The position numbers and the translations under genes are program-made. A stretch of 32,401 nt of DNA from Arthrobacter sp. TB 26 (lineage in GTDB: Bacteria; Actinomycetota; Actinomycetes; Actinomycetales; Micrococcaceae), in assembly GCF_000427315.1 (NCBI RefSeq), contig NZ_AUPJ01000308.1, positions 1 through 32,401 on the forward strand, in the 5' to 3' direction. How positions within the stretch are numbered: the first letter of the stretch is position 1; every line of letters begins with the position of its first letter. The notes under the pieces are model-generated. The model saw nothing but the letters and a program-made list of their open reading frames with translations, searched no databases and was not told the DNA's origin. Below are positions 7,757-15,547 of the stretch, one piece after another.

Positions 7757-8215
7757 TGGGGGCCGGCGATGACCGCGAGGTGTTCCTCGGTCGTCCGAAC
7801 AGTGTCGTCCCCGGCGCGGATCGGTTGCATTCCTGCGGCGTGGATCTTGCGGGCCATTCCCGGCTGGATCCGCGGCGGCTGAGGGTTGGTCGTGAGGGTG
7901 GCGTCCCGAGGGCTGAGGCTGTTCGCGAGTGCCCGTTGAGCCGGGCATCAAGGTCTTCCAGGTGGGCCCGTTCCGGCGCACCGGAATGCGGGCGCCGTTG
8001 AAACTCCGGACAGTCCAGGTACCGGCCTGTCCGGAGTTGGCGCGGCTGAGCACTTCTTCGATGAGGTCCCGGGCCCGACGGTGCAGGCTGACCACTGTCC
8101 GGTCCCGCGCGCCGGGTGGGTGGTCTCCGGCAGCGGGTGCATTCCAGGACTTCCCTGGCGCATTTTTGTGTTCGGTGCGGTCAGCTGTGCGGGGGAATCC
8201 AGCGGTCGAGCTCAT
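7753..8215 (-). pseudogene. Frameshifted regulon gene of unknown function
   Basis: Transcription should begin at the box and -10 just upstream, with the ATG at 8215 as first codon. The first frame is plausible as far as RARDLIEEVLSRANSG and a little beyond. Coding character (G/C at third position, helix-like composition) then moves to another frame reading RAHLEDLDARLNGHSR. It moves again to a third frame reading MARKIHAAGM and ending EEHLAVIAGPQ-stop at 7753. Two one-base deletions would explain both shifts. This may be a decayed gene or sequencing error. The segment SLHRRARDLIEEVL resembles SLENQARDIIQTVL in the intact small gene at 23549-23875, and the ends (DDxVxxxxEHL) also look alike, so the two may be relatives. 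No known family is recognised. Confidence 0.5.
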
Positions 8216-8222
8216 GGCTGTG

Positions 8223-8255
8223 ATGCTACGCAGCGGCCGGTAAGAGAAGGCTAAG
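8223..8255 (-). promoter_or_regulatory. Regulon promoter 1: 11-bp-spaced direct repeat plus -10, leaderless
   Basis: Read on the minus strand, CTTAG (8255-8251), six bases, CTTAC (8244-8240), eleven bases, TAGCAT (8228-8223), then seven bases to the ATG at 8215. The -10 to ATG distance predicts that transcription starts at the A of the ATG. Confidence 0.7.
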
Positions 8256-8269
8256 AGCCCCCGGCGGGA

Positions 8270-8593
8270 TTAGGCGCTGCCGGAGCCGAACCGGGCAAGG
8301 GTATGAGGTGCCGCCTGGGTGTGGTCGTGTTCGTCCTCCACGAGTCGTTCCTCCCGGTGGAGTTCCTGCGGGAATCCTTCCGGCACGGCCGGCCCGGAGG
8401 GACGGGGATGAACCAGGGGTCCGGGCACCGTACCAGCGTGTACTTCAAGTGCGGCGGGGGCCATGGTCGTCTGCAGGGCTCCCGCCGGCACCGCATGGGA
8501 GGGGTGCTCGGCACCGGAGGCGGCCCCGATTCCGAGCACTGAAACGAGGCCCACGATCAGGGCTGCCGTGAGGCTGTGCCGGATGCTGTTCAT
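8270..8593 (-). CDS. Small secreted protein, 107 residues
   Basis: The reading frame extends further upstream, but the ATG at 8593 has a GGGAGAGG ribosome site 8 bp before it. It starts a clear Sec signal peptide: Arg/His-containing n-region, hydrophobic AALIVGLVSVLGIGAASG, and a likely cut near ASG-AEHPS. The mature part of about 80 residues is rich in Pro, His and acidic residues, has no Cys and shows no domain; the end is EDEHDHTQ followed by a small tail. It resembles the secreted protein at 17235 in size, signal peptide and regulation, though not in sequence. A weak copy of the regulon box lies just upstream. The product is presumably exported to the cell wall or medium; its function is unknown. 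Confidence 0.75.
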   Translation of the reverse strand: MNSIRHSLTAALIVGLVSVLGIGAASGAEHPSHAVPAGALQTTMAPAALEVHAGTVPGPLVHPRPSGPAVPEGFPQELHREERLVEDEHDHTQAAPHTLARFGSGSA

Positions 8594-8599
8594 ACCGCC

Positions 8600-8632
8600 A
8601 GCCTCTCCCGGCCCGGATGAGAAACCCCTGTG
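8600..8632 (-). promoter_or_regulatory. Regulon promoter 2 (weak match)
   Basis: On the minus strand, CACAG (8632-8628), six bases, CTCAT (8621-8617), eleven bases, GAGGCT (8605-8600), and six bases to the ATG at 8593. The geometry matches the other sites, but the first half-site and the -10 are degenerate, and the -10 overlaps the ribosome site. Confidence 0.35.
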
Positions 8633-8982
8633 GAAGTCCGTCCGGTGGGGGCTTGCTGGTGGTGGCCGGAGTCCCGGCGAAAGACGGGCCGGCCGGGACC
8701 CTGGGATCATGACCACGCAGGTGCGGAGAGTTCGCCGCCACGGTCGGCCCGTGCGCGTCAGGAGAAACCCTGCAGGACGGGCAAACAAAACAACTTTTAA
8801 GGCTTGAGCAGGACGCTCACCGGCTGTCGCGCCTGGACGTGATCGGACTTGAGGGTGTCGCGTCCGCAGCGGCGTGCGTGGCCCGGACCGGGAAGCTCCG
8901 AGGCTCTGCCGCCGCCGCGTGAGTGTGTGCTCATCCAAGAGCCGGGGGCTGGTCTTTCCCCGACCGGGGGACGTTGGTTGTT
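8633..8982. other. Intergenic stretch without recognised gene
   Basis: Between the divergent secreted-protein gene and dedA there is about 350 bp with no ORF of coding character on either strand. The reading frames through it are Arg/Pro-rich shadows. A relatively AT-rich patch lies at 8779-8806. No repeat or RNA gene was recognised. Confidence 0.5.
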
Positions 8983-9015
8983 CTCAGCAACCGCTCAGCA
9001 TCGGTGTCCTACGAT
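8983..9015 (+). promoter_or_regulatory. Regulon promoter 3 in front of dedA 1, leaderless
   Basis: CTCAG (8983-8987), six bases, CTCAG (8994-8998), eleven bases, TACGAT (9010-9015), seven bases, ATG at 9023. Both half-sites are perfect. There is no Shine-Dalgarno sequence between the -10 and the ATG, which fits a leaderless mRNA. Confidence 0.8.
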
Positions 9016-9022
9016 TGGGGCC

Positions 9023-9727
9023 ATGGTTTCTTTGGCACTGCCCGCCGGCCTCATGTCCCGACCTGCTACGGGGCTGCTGCCTCCGTGGCTTGATCCGAAT
9101 GAGTTTCTCCGGGACCCCGCCCTTGCTCCCTGGATCGTCGGGGTGGTGTGTGTGTTCTTGTTCGTTGAAACCGGGCTTCTGGTCGGGTTCTTCCTGCCGG
9201 GCGATTCTCTTTTGTTCACGGCAGGGCTGCTGGTAGCTACCGGCACCATCCAGGTGAATATTCTCTTCCTGGCTGCCGCCGCGTTCGTGGCAGCCTTCGC
9301 CGGCGACCAAACCGGCTACCTTATCGGACGCAAAGCGGGCCCGGCAATTTTTCGGAAAGAGGATTCCCGGTTCTTTCAGCGCAGGTACGTGGACCAGGCA
9401 CACCACTTTTTCGAGAAGTACGGGCGCCGGTCCGTTGTTCTGGCCCGCTTTGTTCCTGTGGTGCGTACGTTCCTTCCGGTCACAGCCGGCGTCGCCCGGA
9501 TGGGTTACCGTTCTTTCCTCGCCTTCAATGCCATCGGAGCCTTCCTGTGGGGTGTCGGGGTGACGTTGCTAGGGTTCTGGCTGGGACGTTACGAATGGAT
9601 CGGTTCCAACATTGATCTGATATTCGTTGTGATTGTCGTGGTCTCCTTCGTCCCCATCGGAGTGGAATTGCTCAAGAGCCGAAGGCAAAAGACCGCTGAT
9701 CCCGAGCGGCAGCACGAAAGATCCTGA
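9023..9727 (+). CDS. DedA-family membrane protein 1
   Basis: A 234-residue DedA (SNARE-associated/VTT) protein. The frame is open to 8849, but the ATG at 9023 is chosen because a -10 element sits exactly 7 nt before it and homology begins there. Family motifs are FVETGLLVGFFLPGDSLLF near residues 50-70 with the acidic residue and the PGD turn, then GDQTGYLIGRKAG, and the paired-arginine motif RFVPVVRTFLPVTAG, followed by a C-terminal membrane helix. DedA proteins are proposed lipid transporters; some recycle undecaprenyl phosphate across the membrane, and mutants are often sensitive to membrane-active peptides. It carries a perfect regulon box. A second dedA under the same type of promoter lies at 22510. 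Confidence 0.92.
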   Translation: MVSLALPAGLMSRPATGLLPPWLDPNEFLRDPALAPWIVGVVCVFLFVETGLLVGFFLPGDSLLFTAGLLVATGTIQVNILFLAAAAFVAAFAGDQTGYLIGRKAGPAIFRKEDSRFFQRRYVDQAHHFFEKYGRRSVVLARFVPVVRTFLPVTAGVARMGYRSFLAFNAIGAFLWGVGVTLLGFWLGRYEWIGSNIDLIFVVIVVVSFVPIGVELLKSRRQKTADPERQHERS

Positions 9728-9747
9728 CAGCGGGGCCGGGACCTTGA

Positions 9748-9775
9748 GAGCTGAGCCGTTTCAGGGATTCAGCTC
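9748..9775. terminator. Inverted repeat after dedA 1, possible terminator
   Basis: GAGCTGA (9748-9754) and TCAGCTC (9769-9775) form a perfect 7-bp stem with a 14-base loop, 20 bp after the dedA stop. There is no T-run after it. The half-sites resemble CTCAG/CTGAG, so an operator role is a second possibility. Confidence 0.35.
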
Positions 9776-9894
9776 CGAGCGGTAGCGCGCCTGAATTTAC
9801 AGATTACCCGCAGGAAATTGGGGTCGTTTCGCAAGCTAACTTCTGGCAGGCTCAGTCGCATCGGTCGTGACTTTTCTGCGATGTAGCTTCAGGG

Positions 9895-11040
9895 ATGACC
9901 CGGCGCGGGATCTTTGAGGACAGGAGTGCAGCGTGGCAGCCCAAAACTTGTTCGGCTTGGAAGCCTCGACTTTTGGGGCGGGTCCCAACCGCCTGCGTCA
10001 TGGCAATGGTCTTCATTCTCGTATCTGTTACGGCCTGTCAGTCGCAGGGCGGCCCGGCGCTGGGGCCGCGGGCTGGAACTCCCGGGCATGTGTTCGTGAT
10101 CAACCTGGAGAACAAGGGTTACGACCGGGTCTGGGGAAGCGGATCCCCGGCGCACTATCTCTCCGGAACACTGCGCTCCCAGGGGGTGCTGCTCACCAAT
10201 TATTACGGCATCTCGCACAACTCGCTGCCCAATTATCTGGCCCAGATCTGCGGGCAGCCGCCGAACATGAGCACTAAACAGGATTGCCCCGTCTACACCC
10301 CGTTCACCGGCACGGGACTGGATTCGCAGGGACGGCTAATGGGAGACGGGTGCGTCTTTCCCGCCGAGGTCCCCCACCATCGCCGGGCAACTGAGCGCCA
10401 AGTCCAAAACCTGCCGCGGCTACATGGAAGACATGTCCTCACCCTGCCAACACCCGGAGCTGGGCGCCGTCGACGGGCATGTGGCCGCCGCCCACCGCGA
10501 CCAGTACGGCACCCGCCACAATCCGTTCGTCTACTTCCGCTCCCTCACCTCCAGCCCGGATTGCGCGAAGAACGTGGTCAACTATTCCAAGCTCGGAAAG
10601 GACCTGCAGTCGGTCACCACCACGGCCAACCTCTCCTACATCATCCCCAACCTGTGCCACGACGGGCACGACAGTCCCTGCGTGGACGGCACCGCCGGCG
10701 GCCTCGGCACGACGGATGAATGGCTCAAAAGCCAGGTGCCGGCAATCCTGGCCTCCCCCGCCTACCAACAGGACGGCATGCTCGTGATCACCTTTGACGA
10801 GGCCGACGACGGTGCCGTCGGCCTCTCGACGGGGCGTCACCGGAGGCACGGCCGGAGGAAAGGTCGGCGCCCTGGCGCTCTCCCCGTTCACCGCCCCGGG
10901 CAGCAGCTCGGACCCGCCCCTACAACCCCTACAGCCTGCTGGCGAGCATGGAAGATATCTTCGCGCTGCCCCGCCTCGCGGGCGCCGGCGAACCCGCGGT
11001 CAACACCTTCGGGGCGGACGTCTACCGTTCCGGCGCCTAG
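9895..11040 (+). pseudogene. Phosphoesterase-family (PF04185-like) lipoprotein gene with three or more frameshifts
   Basis: The N-terminal frame encodes a hydrophobic signal ending VSVTAC (possible lipobox), then GHVFVINLENKGYDRVWG, SHNSLPNYLAQICG and FTGTGLDSQG, which mark the phosphoesterase family that includes bacterial phospholipase C and acid phosphatases. Near 10366-10376, at a run of five C, coding moves one frame up and continues as RGYMEDM, RHNPFVYFRSL, LSYIIPNLCHDGHD and MLVITFDEADDG. It shifts by one again near 10815-10835 (GGTAGGKVGALALSPF) and once more near 10912-10920, returning to the first frame for YNPYSLLASMEDIFALP and a stop at 11040. All three shifts have the same sign, and at least two lie in C runs. 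An upstream GTG at 9933 with AGGAG at 9922-9926 is in another frame and may be the true start. This is either a pseudogene or homopolymer error in the assembly. Confidence 0.75.
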
Positions 11041-11158
11041 AAAGGTGGGCCCACGGGGCCAGAACGGTCCTGCCGTCGGGCCCGGTCCTCTCTTCGGGGG
11101 CGGCTCAATTTGCGCCGGCTGTGTTCTGAAGCGGACGGTGTTCAGGGGCTTTGAGGTT

Positions 11159-13807
11159 TCATCCTTTGTTCCTCACCGGTGTTTTCGGGCGGGTGGATGA
11201 AGGCCCGGGCGCTGCGGGGTGCCCCCGGGGAAGGCCCGAGGGGGTGTTGGGGCGGCGGAGGATACGGCGGGCCAGTGTCAGGGTTTCGCCGAGGTTGATG
11301 GTGGGGAGGTAGGCCCGGGTGATGGCGTTGCCGATGGCCGGCAGCGCCGCGGCGTCAGGGTAGAGCATGTACAGGGGTTCGTAGCGGGGCTGGAATTTTG
11401 CTTTGAATGCCAGCAGGGACCTGAACCCGTAGACAGGTTCCAGGGTCGCGCCGAGCCGGTCGAGGAGCCGGTCCAGGCTGCCGGTAACTTCCGGTCCGGC
11501 GACTGCCGGTGCCATGGTGCTCGTGAGTCGGGCGAGTGGTGCTCCGGAGAGGCTGATGAACCGGTATCCTTCGTCTTTGAGGCTCAGTGCTGCGGAGGCG
11601 ATGAGGAATTCGATGCCGGCCCGGAACCCGGTGCTGCGGCGCCGCATGAAGTCCAGGGTCCAACCTTCGATCGTGCCGTTGCGGTAGACGGGCAGCCAGG
11701 AGGCGACGGCGTGGACTCTGTCAGAGTCGTCGATAGCGAGCAGCAGACGGACGTCGGGGTCGTTGAGTTCGTCCAGGCCGCCAAGGGTGAATCCCATTTC
11801 GGGCATCTTTTTATCGGCTACCCATTCTTCAGAGATTTCCTGGATCTGAGCCAGCAGGGTAAATGGTGCGGTCCCGTAGGTGGTCCATTCGGCGCGGATC
11901 CCGGCTTTGGCCGCGTTGTTCATGGCGGTGCGGATGTCCTGGAATTTTTTTCCTTTGAAGGACACCGCATCCAGTTCCAGGATCGTTTCCTGGGCTACCT
12001 GCACGGACCCCCAGCCGAGGGACGCGGCGTGGTCGCGCAGGTCAGCGGGGACAGAGTAGAAGCACGGGGTCCAGCCTTGCCCGGAGCAGAAGAGGGTGAA
12101 CTCCGCGACGGCGGCCTTGGTCTGGGGCCCGGGGCCGACCGGGACGCCGAGCGTCAGGGCCACCCCGGCGATGACACGGTAGGCGATGAAACTCTCACCG
12201 GTGGAGGAGAACCAGTAGGTGTTCCCTGGCCAGGTCGTCATCCAGGACAGGGTGCTGCCCTGCCGGGTTTTCAGTATTTCCCGCGCGCGGCTGGTACCGG
12301 CAGTGTGTTGGGCCGGGGCCGGGCGCAGGAACGTTTTGAGGACCAGCACAGCGGTGACGGCCCAGAAACTCACACCGGTGCCCTCGTAGAGGAGTACCGC
12401 AGGGGTGCTTTGGGGGAAGAACGCCGGGGACAGATCCAGCATGTAGCCCAGTGGCAGGAACCTGTCGGGAATATCTGCCAACAGCTCAAGCGGTGCCGGT
12501 CCGGGTGTGAAGCCGGGGGCCAGAAGGATGCCGGCAAGCAGATAGACCCCGGCAAGGAATGCTGCTGTTTTCCCGATACTGACCGCGAGCCGGCGGTAGG
12601 TCCCCGCCGGGGCGGTGACGGGGAACAGTCGGCGGCTCAGGAGTAACACGATGGTGAGTGCGACGGGCAGCAGCAGCGGCAGTATCAGGGCCAGCGGATG
12701 CGTGTACCCGGGGACCTCGATGGCGCCGATCCCCTCTCCGGCAGCCGTGTCCGGTGCCGCCGGGTACAGGACACCGGCGATGGTGATCCCCGCCAGAACG
12801 GACAAAGCCAGCTGAATCAGCACGGCGCCGGCCCAGGCGAAGCGGCGTCCCCGGCGCAGACCGTCGGAGAGCAGCAGCAACAAAAACGACGGAAGAATAG
12901 CCATGAAAATCCCGCCGGCCCCGGCGCGCAGCTGCAGTTGCGCGCCGGCGCATTCCTTGGCCTGTCCCGGGTCCGCGCAGAGGCTCTGGAGTGTCTGCGG
13001 GTCCACGGGCTGGATGTTGGTAAACAAAAACCGCAGGACCGATAAGGGCCCGGCGGCGTGCGGTGTCAGGCCGGCGACGACCGGTCCGATGGCCGATACG
13101 GCCACCAGAAGCGCGATGAGAACCCGTCCTTCATGCCGGGAGCTGACGGGGCGCCCGAAGCGGGGGGCCCTGCCGTACAGGACCGGGCCCAGAAGGGCAC
13201 CGGCTACGGCGGCGCCGAGCCGGACCAGGTCCGCGAATCCGCCGCTGTAGAGGGCCAGGAGTATCAGCAGGGCGAAGACGACCAGGCGGATCCGGCGCCG
13301 CCACAGGGTCGGCATCATCGCCGTCCCCGCCATGAGGGCCCCGGTCATGAGTGCACTGGGGCCAAGGAAGAGGTGCCCGCTCATTTCCTGGGCCCAGGTC
13401 CCCATCGTCTGACGTGCGACGGTGAGGAACCCGAGAGCGGCACCAATTCCGAGGATCTGGGAGCCAAGAGCCGCCGCGGCGAACCGCACGCTCCCCATCC
13501 GGGGTTCCAGGGCAAGCCCGACGCCCAGAAGCACGGCGCTTCCCAGCAGGTACCCGGTCAGGTCCTGCGCCCACAGCCCGGAACTCAGAAGTGCCCACCA
13601 GTGGCCGGGCAGGGAGTGCGCTGTCGCTGCCACGTTCGGCCGCAGCGACCCGGGCGGGCCGGTGACGAGGCTGGAGGACAGTGTGCCGGCGGACCAAAAA
13701 GCGAGAATGAACCCGACCGTGACCGGGCCGCGGCGCAGTCTTCGGATCAGCGATACCAGGGCTCGTGGGGAGCCCGGCTGCCCGGGACCCAGCAGTGGCA
13801 CTGGCAT
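11159..13807 (-). CDS. MprF-like protein: multi-helix membrane domain fused to DUF2156 aminoacyltransferase
   Basis: An 882-residue protein. The ATG at 13807 is preferred to the one at 13825 because AAAGGA sits 6 bp before it. The N-terminal half has about 12 hydrophobic segments; the first six look rhomboid-like to me. The C-terminal 330 residues are the DUF2156/GNAT-type domain of phosphatidylglycerol lysyltransferases: TTWPGNTYWFS, GESFIAYRVIAGVALTLGVPVG, FKGKKFQDIRTAMNNAAKAG, EISEEWVADKKMPEMGF and the late YRFISLSGAPLARL. MprF-type enzymes transfer an amino acid from aminoacyl-tRNA to phosphatidylglycerol (or diacylglycerol) and flip the product, lowering negative surface charge and protecting against cationic peptides. 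It follows the PAP2 gene by 74 bp on the same strand and probably shares its promoter. The amino acid used is unknown. The long opposite-strand ORFs here are shadows. Confidence 0.88.
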   Translation of the reverse strand: MPVPLLGPGQPGSPRALVSLIRRLRRGPVTVGFILAFWSAGTLSSSLVTGPPGSLRPNVAATAHSLPGHWWALLSSGLWAQDLTGYLLGSAVLLGVGLALEPRMGSVRFAAAALGSQILGIGAALGFLTVARQTMGTWAQEMSGHLFLGPSALMTGALMAGTAMMPTLWRRRIRLVVFALLILLALYSGGFADLVRLGAAVAGALLGPVLYGRAPRFGRPVSSRHEGRVLIALLVAVSAIGPVVAGLTPHAAGPLSVLRFLFTNIQPVDPQTLQSLCADPGQAKECAGAQLQLRAGAGGIFMAILPSFLLLLLSDGLRRGRRFAWAGAVLIQLALSVLAGITIAGVLYPAAPDTAAGEGIGAIEVPGYTHPLALILPLLLPVALTIVLLLSRRLFPVTAPAGTYRRLAVSIGKTAAFLAGVYLLAGILLAPGFTPGPAPLELLADIPDRFLPLGYMLDLSPAFFPQSTPAVLLYEGTGVSFWAVTAVLVLKTFLRPAPAQHTAGTSRAREILKTRQGSTLSWMTTWPGNTYWFSSTGESFIAYRVIAGVALTLGVPVGPGPQTKAAVAEFTLFCSGQGWTPCFYSVPADLRDHAASLGWGSVQVAQETILELDAVSFKGKKFQDIRTAMNNAAKAGIRAEWTTYGTAPFTLLAQIQEISEEWVADKKMPEMGFTLGGLDELNDPDVRLLLAIDDSDRVHAVASWLPVYRNGTIEGWTLDFMRRRSTGFRAGIEFLIASAALSLKDEGYRFISLSGAPLARLTSTMAPAVAGPEVTGSLDRLLDRLGATLEPVYGFRSLLAFKAKFQPRYEPLYMLYPDAAALPAIGNAITRAYLPTINLGETLTLARRILRRPNTPSGLPRGHPAAPGPSSTRPKTPVRNKG

Positions 13808-13881
13808 GGGGATTCCTTTCAGCATGCGCGGAAGGCGGCGGGGTGTCCGGGGACGTTGCTGCGGGGTTGCCGGTCAGTTGC

Positions 13882-14604
13882 TCACCGCTGGTGCAATGGC
13901 CTGGCTTCGAACCTGCGGATCAGGGGCAGGGTGAAGATTCGGGGTGTAATGAGGTTATTCCATACCGGCAGCCAGGCGAGGATCGCTGCGCTGCTGATGA
14001 GCACGGACCCGATCACGTCGCTGAGGTAGTGCACGCCGAGATACATTCGGGAGAAAGCCACGACGGCCACGAACAGGGATCCTGCGGCCAGGACCGCCAG
14101 ACGCTGCCCCGTGCCGTGGGCAAGGACCAGCGTAGCGGCCAGGGCCAGTGCGACAGCGAACGCGGTATGCCCGGAGGGGAAGCTGTTGTTGCCCGTCTCG
14201 GCGATGAGGGCTCCGGTCACATCGGCCGGCGGCCGGGAACGGCTCACCAGAATTTTGACGGCCGTTGATGCCAGCCATCCGACAGCCACGACGGAGCCGA
14301 ACGCCAGCGCCTGCACAGGGCGTCGGCGGAACCAGAACAGGTACCCGCAAATCATCAAAACCAACACCAGGGCACCGGCCGGTCCCAGACCGTAATGAAT
14401 GGCCTCACTCACCGCAATCAACACCTTGTTCCTCCCATGACTTAGGAAGATGTCCAGGGCCAGCTCCGGGGCCAGGGGCCCGAAGGACTTCGCCGTCATC
14501 CCTGCCGCGGCCGTGGCCGCGAAGATGGAGAGTGCGACCGTGAGCCACCACCAGGACCGTAACCCGGGGAAAATCGTGTTTCGGTGTTCGGCGGGGGATT
14601 CCAC
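13882..14604 (-). CDS. PAP2-family lipid phosphatase
   Basis: A 240-residue membrane protein with six hydrophobic segments and all three phosphatase motifs: K117-x6-RP (KILVSRSRP), PSGH at 143-146, and SR-x5-H-x2-SD at 185-196, with His192 the expected nucleophile. PAP2 enzymes of this kind dephosphorylate undecaprenyl pyrophosphate or phosphatidylglycerol phosphate outside the membrane; BcrC-type members give bacitracin resistance. The start is the ATG at 14604. It is divergent from the response-regulator gene, and each of the two has its own regulon box in the shared 154-bp gap. Downstream on the same strand is the mprF-like gene, 74 bp away from its preferred start, suggesting a two-gene operon. 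The exact lipid substrate cannot be read from the sequence. Confidence 0.93.
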   Translation of the reverse strand: MESPAEHRNTIFPGLRSWWWLTVALSIFAATAAAGMTAKSFGPLAPELALDIFLSHGRNKVLIAVSEAIHYGLGPAGALVLVLMICGYLFWFRRRPVQALAFGSVVAVGWLASTAVKILVSRSRPPADVTGALIAETGNNSFPSGHTAFAVALALAATLVLAHGTGQRLAVLAAGSLFVAVVAFSRMYLGVHYLSDVIGSVLISSAAILAWLPVWNNLITPRIFTLPLIRRFEARPLHQR

Positions 14605-14650
14605 AATGCAGTCCTGACGGTTGGCGGGCCCTCACAGGCGTTGTGCCATC

Positions 14651-14683
14651 AGCATGGGGCACCGGCTCTGAGAGAAAGCTGAG
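14651..14683 (-). promoter_or_regulatory. Regulon promoter 4, for PAP2-mprF
   Basis: On the minus strand, CTCAG (14683-14679), six bases, CTCAG (14672-14668), eleven bases, CATGCT (14656-14651). The predicted transcript has a leader of about 40 nt before the ATG at 14604. Both half-sites are perfect. Confidence 0.75.
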
Positions 14684-14699
14684 AGGCGCACCGCGGTTT

Positions 14700-14732
14700 C
14701 TCAGGCGCCCCTCAACCTGGGTCGGGGATACT
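14700..14732 (+). promoter_or_regulatory. Regulon promoter 5, for the response regulator (autoregulation)
   Basis: CTCAG (14700-14704), six bases, CTCAA (14711-14715), eleven bases, GATACT (14727-14732). The leader then holds GAAAGGGG (14745-14752) before the ATG at 14759. It lies back to back with promoter 4. Confidence 0.7.
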
Positions 14733-14758
14733 GCGGGTATCAACGAAAGGGGACCATC

Positions 14759-15442
14759 ATGCGGATTTTGCTGGTCGAGGACGAAACGACACTGGCCGAG
14801 ACCGTCCGTCGTGGCCTGACCAACGAGGGCTTCGTGGTGGACGTCACCCACGACGGGGTCAGCGGCCTGTGGGCCGCGACCGAGAACCCGTACGACGTGA
14901 TCCTGCTGGATCTGATGCTCCCGCTCAAAAACGGGTACGACGTCCTGAAGGAACTGCGTGAACGCCTGATCTGGACCCCGGTGCTGATGCTCACGGCCAA
15001 AGACGGGGAATACGATCAGACGGATGCGTTCGACCTCGGAGCCGATGACTACCTGACCAAACCCTTCAGCTTCATCGTCCTCGTCGCCAGGATCCGTGCC
15101 CTGATCCGGCGCGGCGCCCCGGAACGGCCCGTCACGCTGACTCTCGGGACCCTCACCCTGGATCCCGGCAGCCGCAGCGTCCGCCGCAGCGGCACCGTTA
15201 TCGAGCTCACCGCCCGGGAGTACGGCCTGCTGCACTACCTGATGCGCAGCCACGACCAGGTCGTGTCAAAGTCCCAGATCCTGGACAACGTCTGGGACCC
15301 CGCGTTCGAGGGCGGCGACAACGTCGTAGAGGTCTACATCGGCTACCTGCGCCGAAAGATCGACACCCCCTTCGGGCTGCAGACCCTCACCACTGTCCGG
15401 GGAATGGGCTACATGCTGACCGGCGACCGGCCAACGGCATAA
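14759..15442 (+). CDS. OmpR/PhoB-family response regulator
   Basis: A 227-residue two-domain regulator. The receiver domain (1-115) has the acidic pair in VEDE, the phosphorylation site Asp51 in VILLDLMLP, the Thr/Ala switch in MLTAKD and Lys101 in YLTKPFS. The C-terminal winged helix (125-225) has LTAREYGLLHYLM, the recognition helix around GGDNVVEVYIGYLRRKI, and the terminal hairpin VRGMGYML. GAAAGGGG lies 6 bp before the ATG. OmpR-type regulators bind tandem direct repeats about 11 bp apart, which is the geometry of the boxes found at eight promoters in this module, including its own. It is convergent with its presumed kinase, an unusual order since such pairs are normally one operon. It is the best candidate for the factor reading the boxes. 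Confidence 0.95.
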   Translation: MRILLVEDETTLAETVRRGLTNEGFVVDVTHDGVSGLWAATENPYDVILLDLMLPLKNGYDVLKELRERLIWTPVLMLTAKDGEYDQTDAFDLGADDYLTKPFSFIVLVARIRALIRRGAPERPVTLTLGTLTLDPGSRSVRRSGTVIELTAREYGLLHYLMRSHDQVVSKSQILDNVWDPAFEGGDNVVEVYIGYLRRKIDTPFGLQTLTTVRGMGYMLTGDRPTA

Positions 15443-15547
15443 CGGAAGGGTCGGACCACGGGAGGTCCCGGACGTGTCCGAGGCATCCGGTGACCTGATA
15501 ACGGGCTCAGCGGCGGTGCTGCCCTGAAGTGCACGCCCTGTCGCAGC

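Noticed and set aside
9862-9894. A CTCAG and a TAGCTT -10-like hexamer before the phosphoesterase gene
   Set aside because: The second half-site at +11 does not match, and the -10 to ATG distance differs, so it is not counted in the regulon.
11219-12646. A 475-codon open frame on the plus strand, opposite the mprF-like gene
   Set aside because: Composition is Gly/Arg/Glu-rich without domains. It is the mirror of the well-supported minus-strand gene, a common effect in high-GC DNA.
13058-14029. A 323-codon plus-strand open frame spanning the mprF-like and PAP2 genes
   Set aside because: It crosses two real minus-strand genes and their gap and has no recognisable domain.
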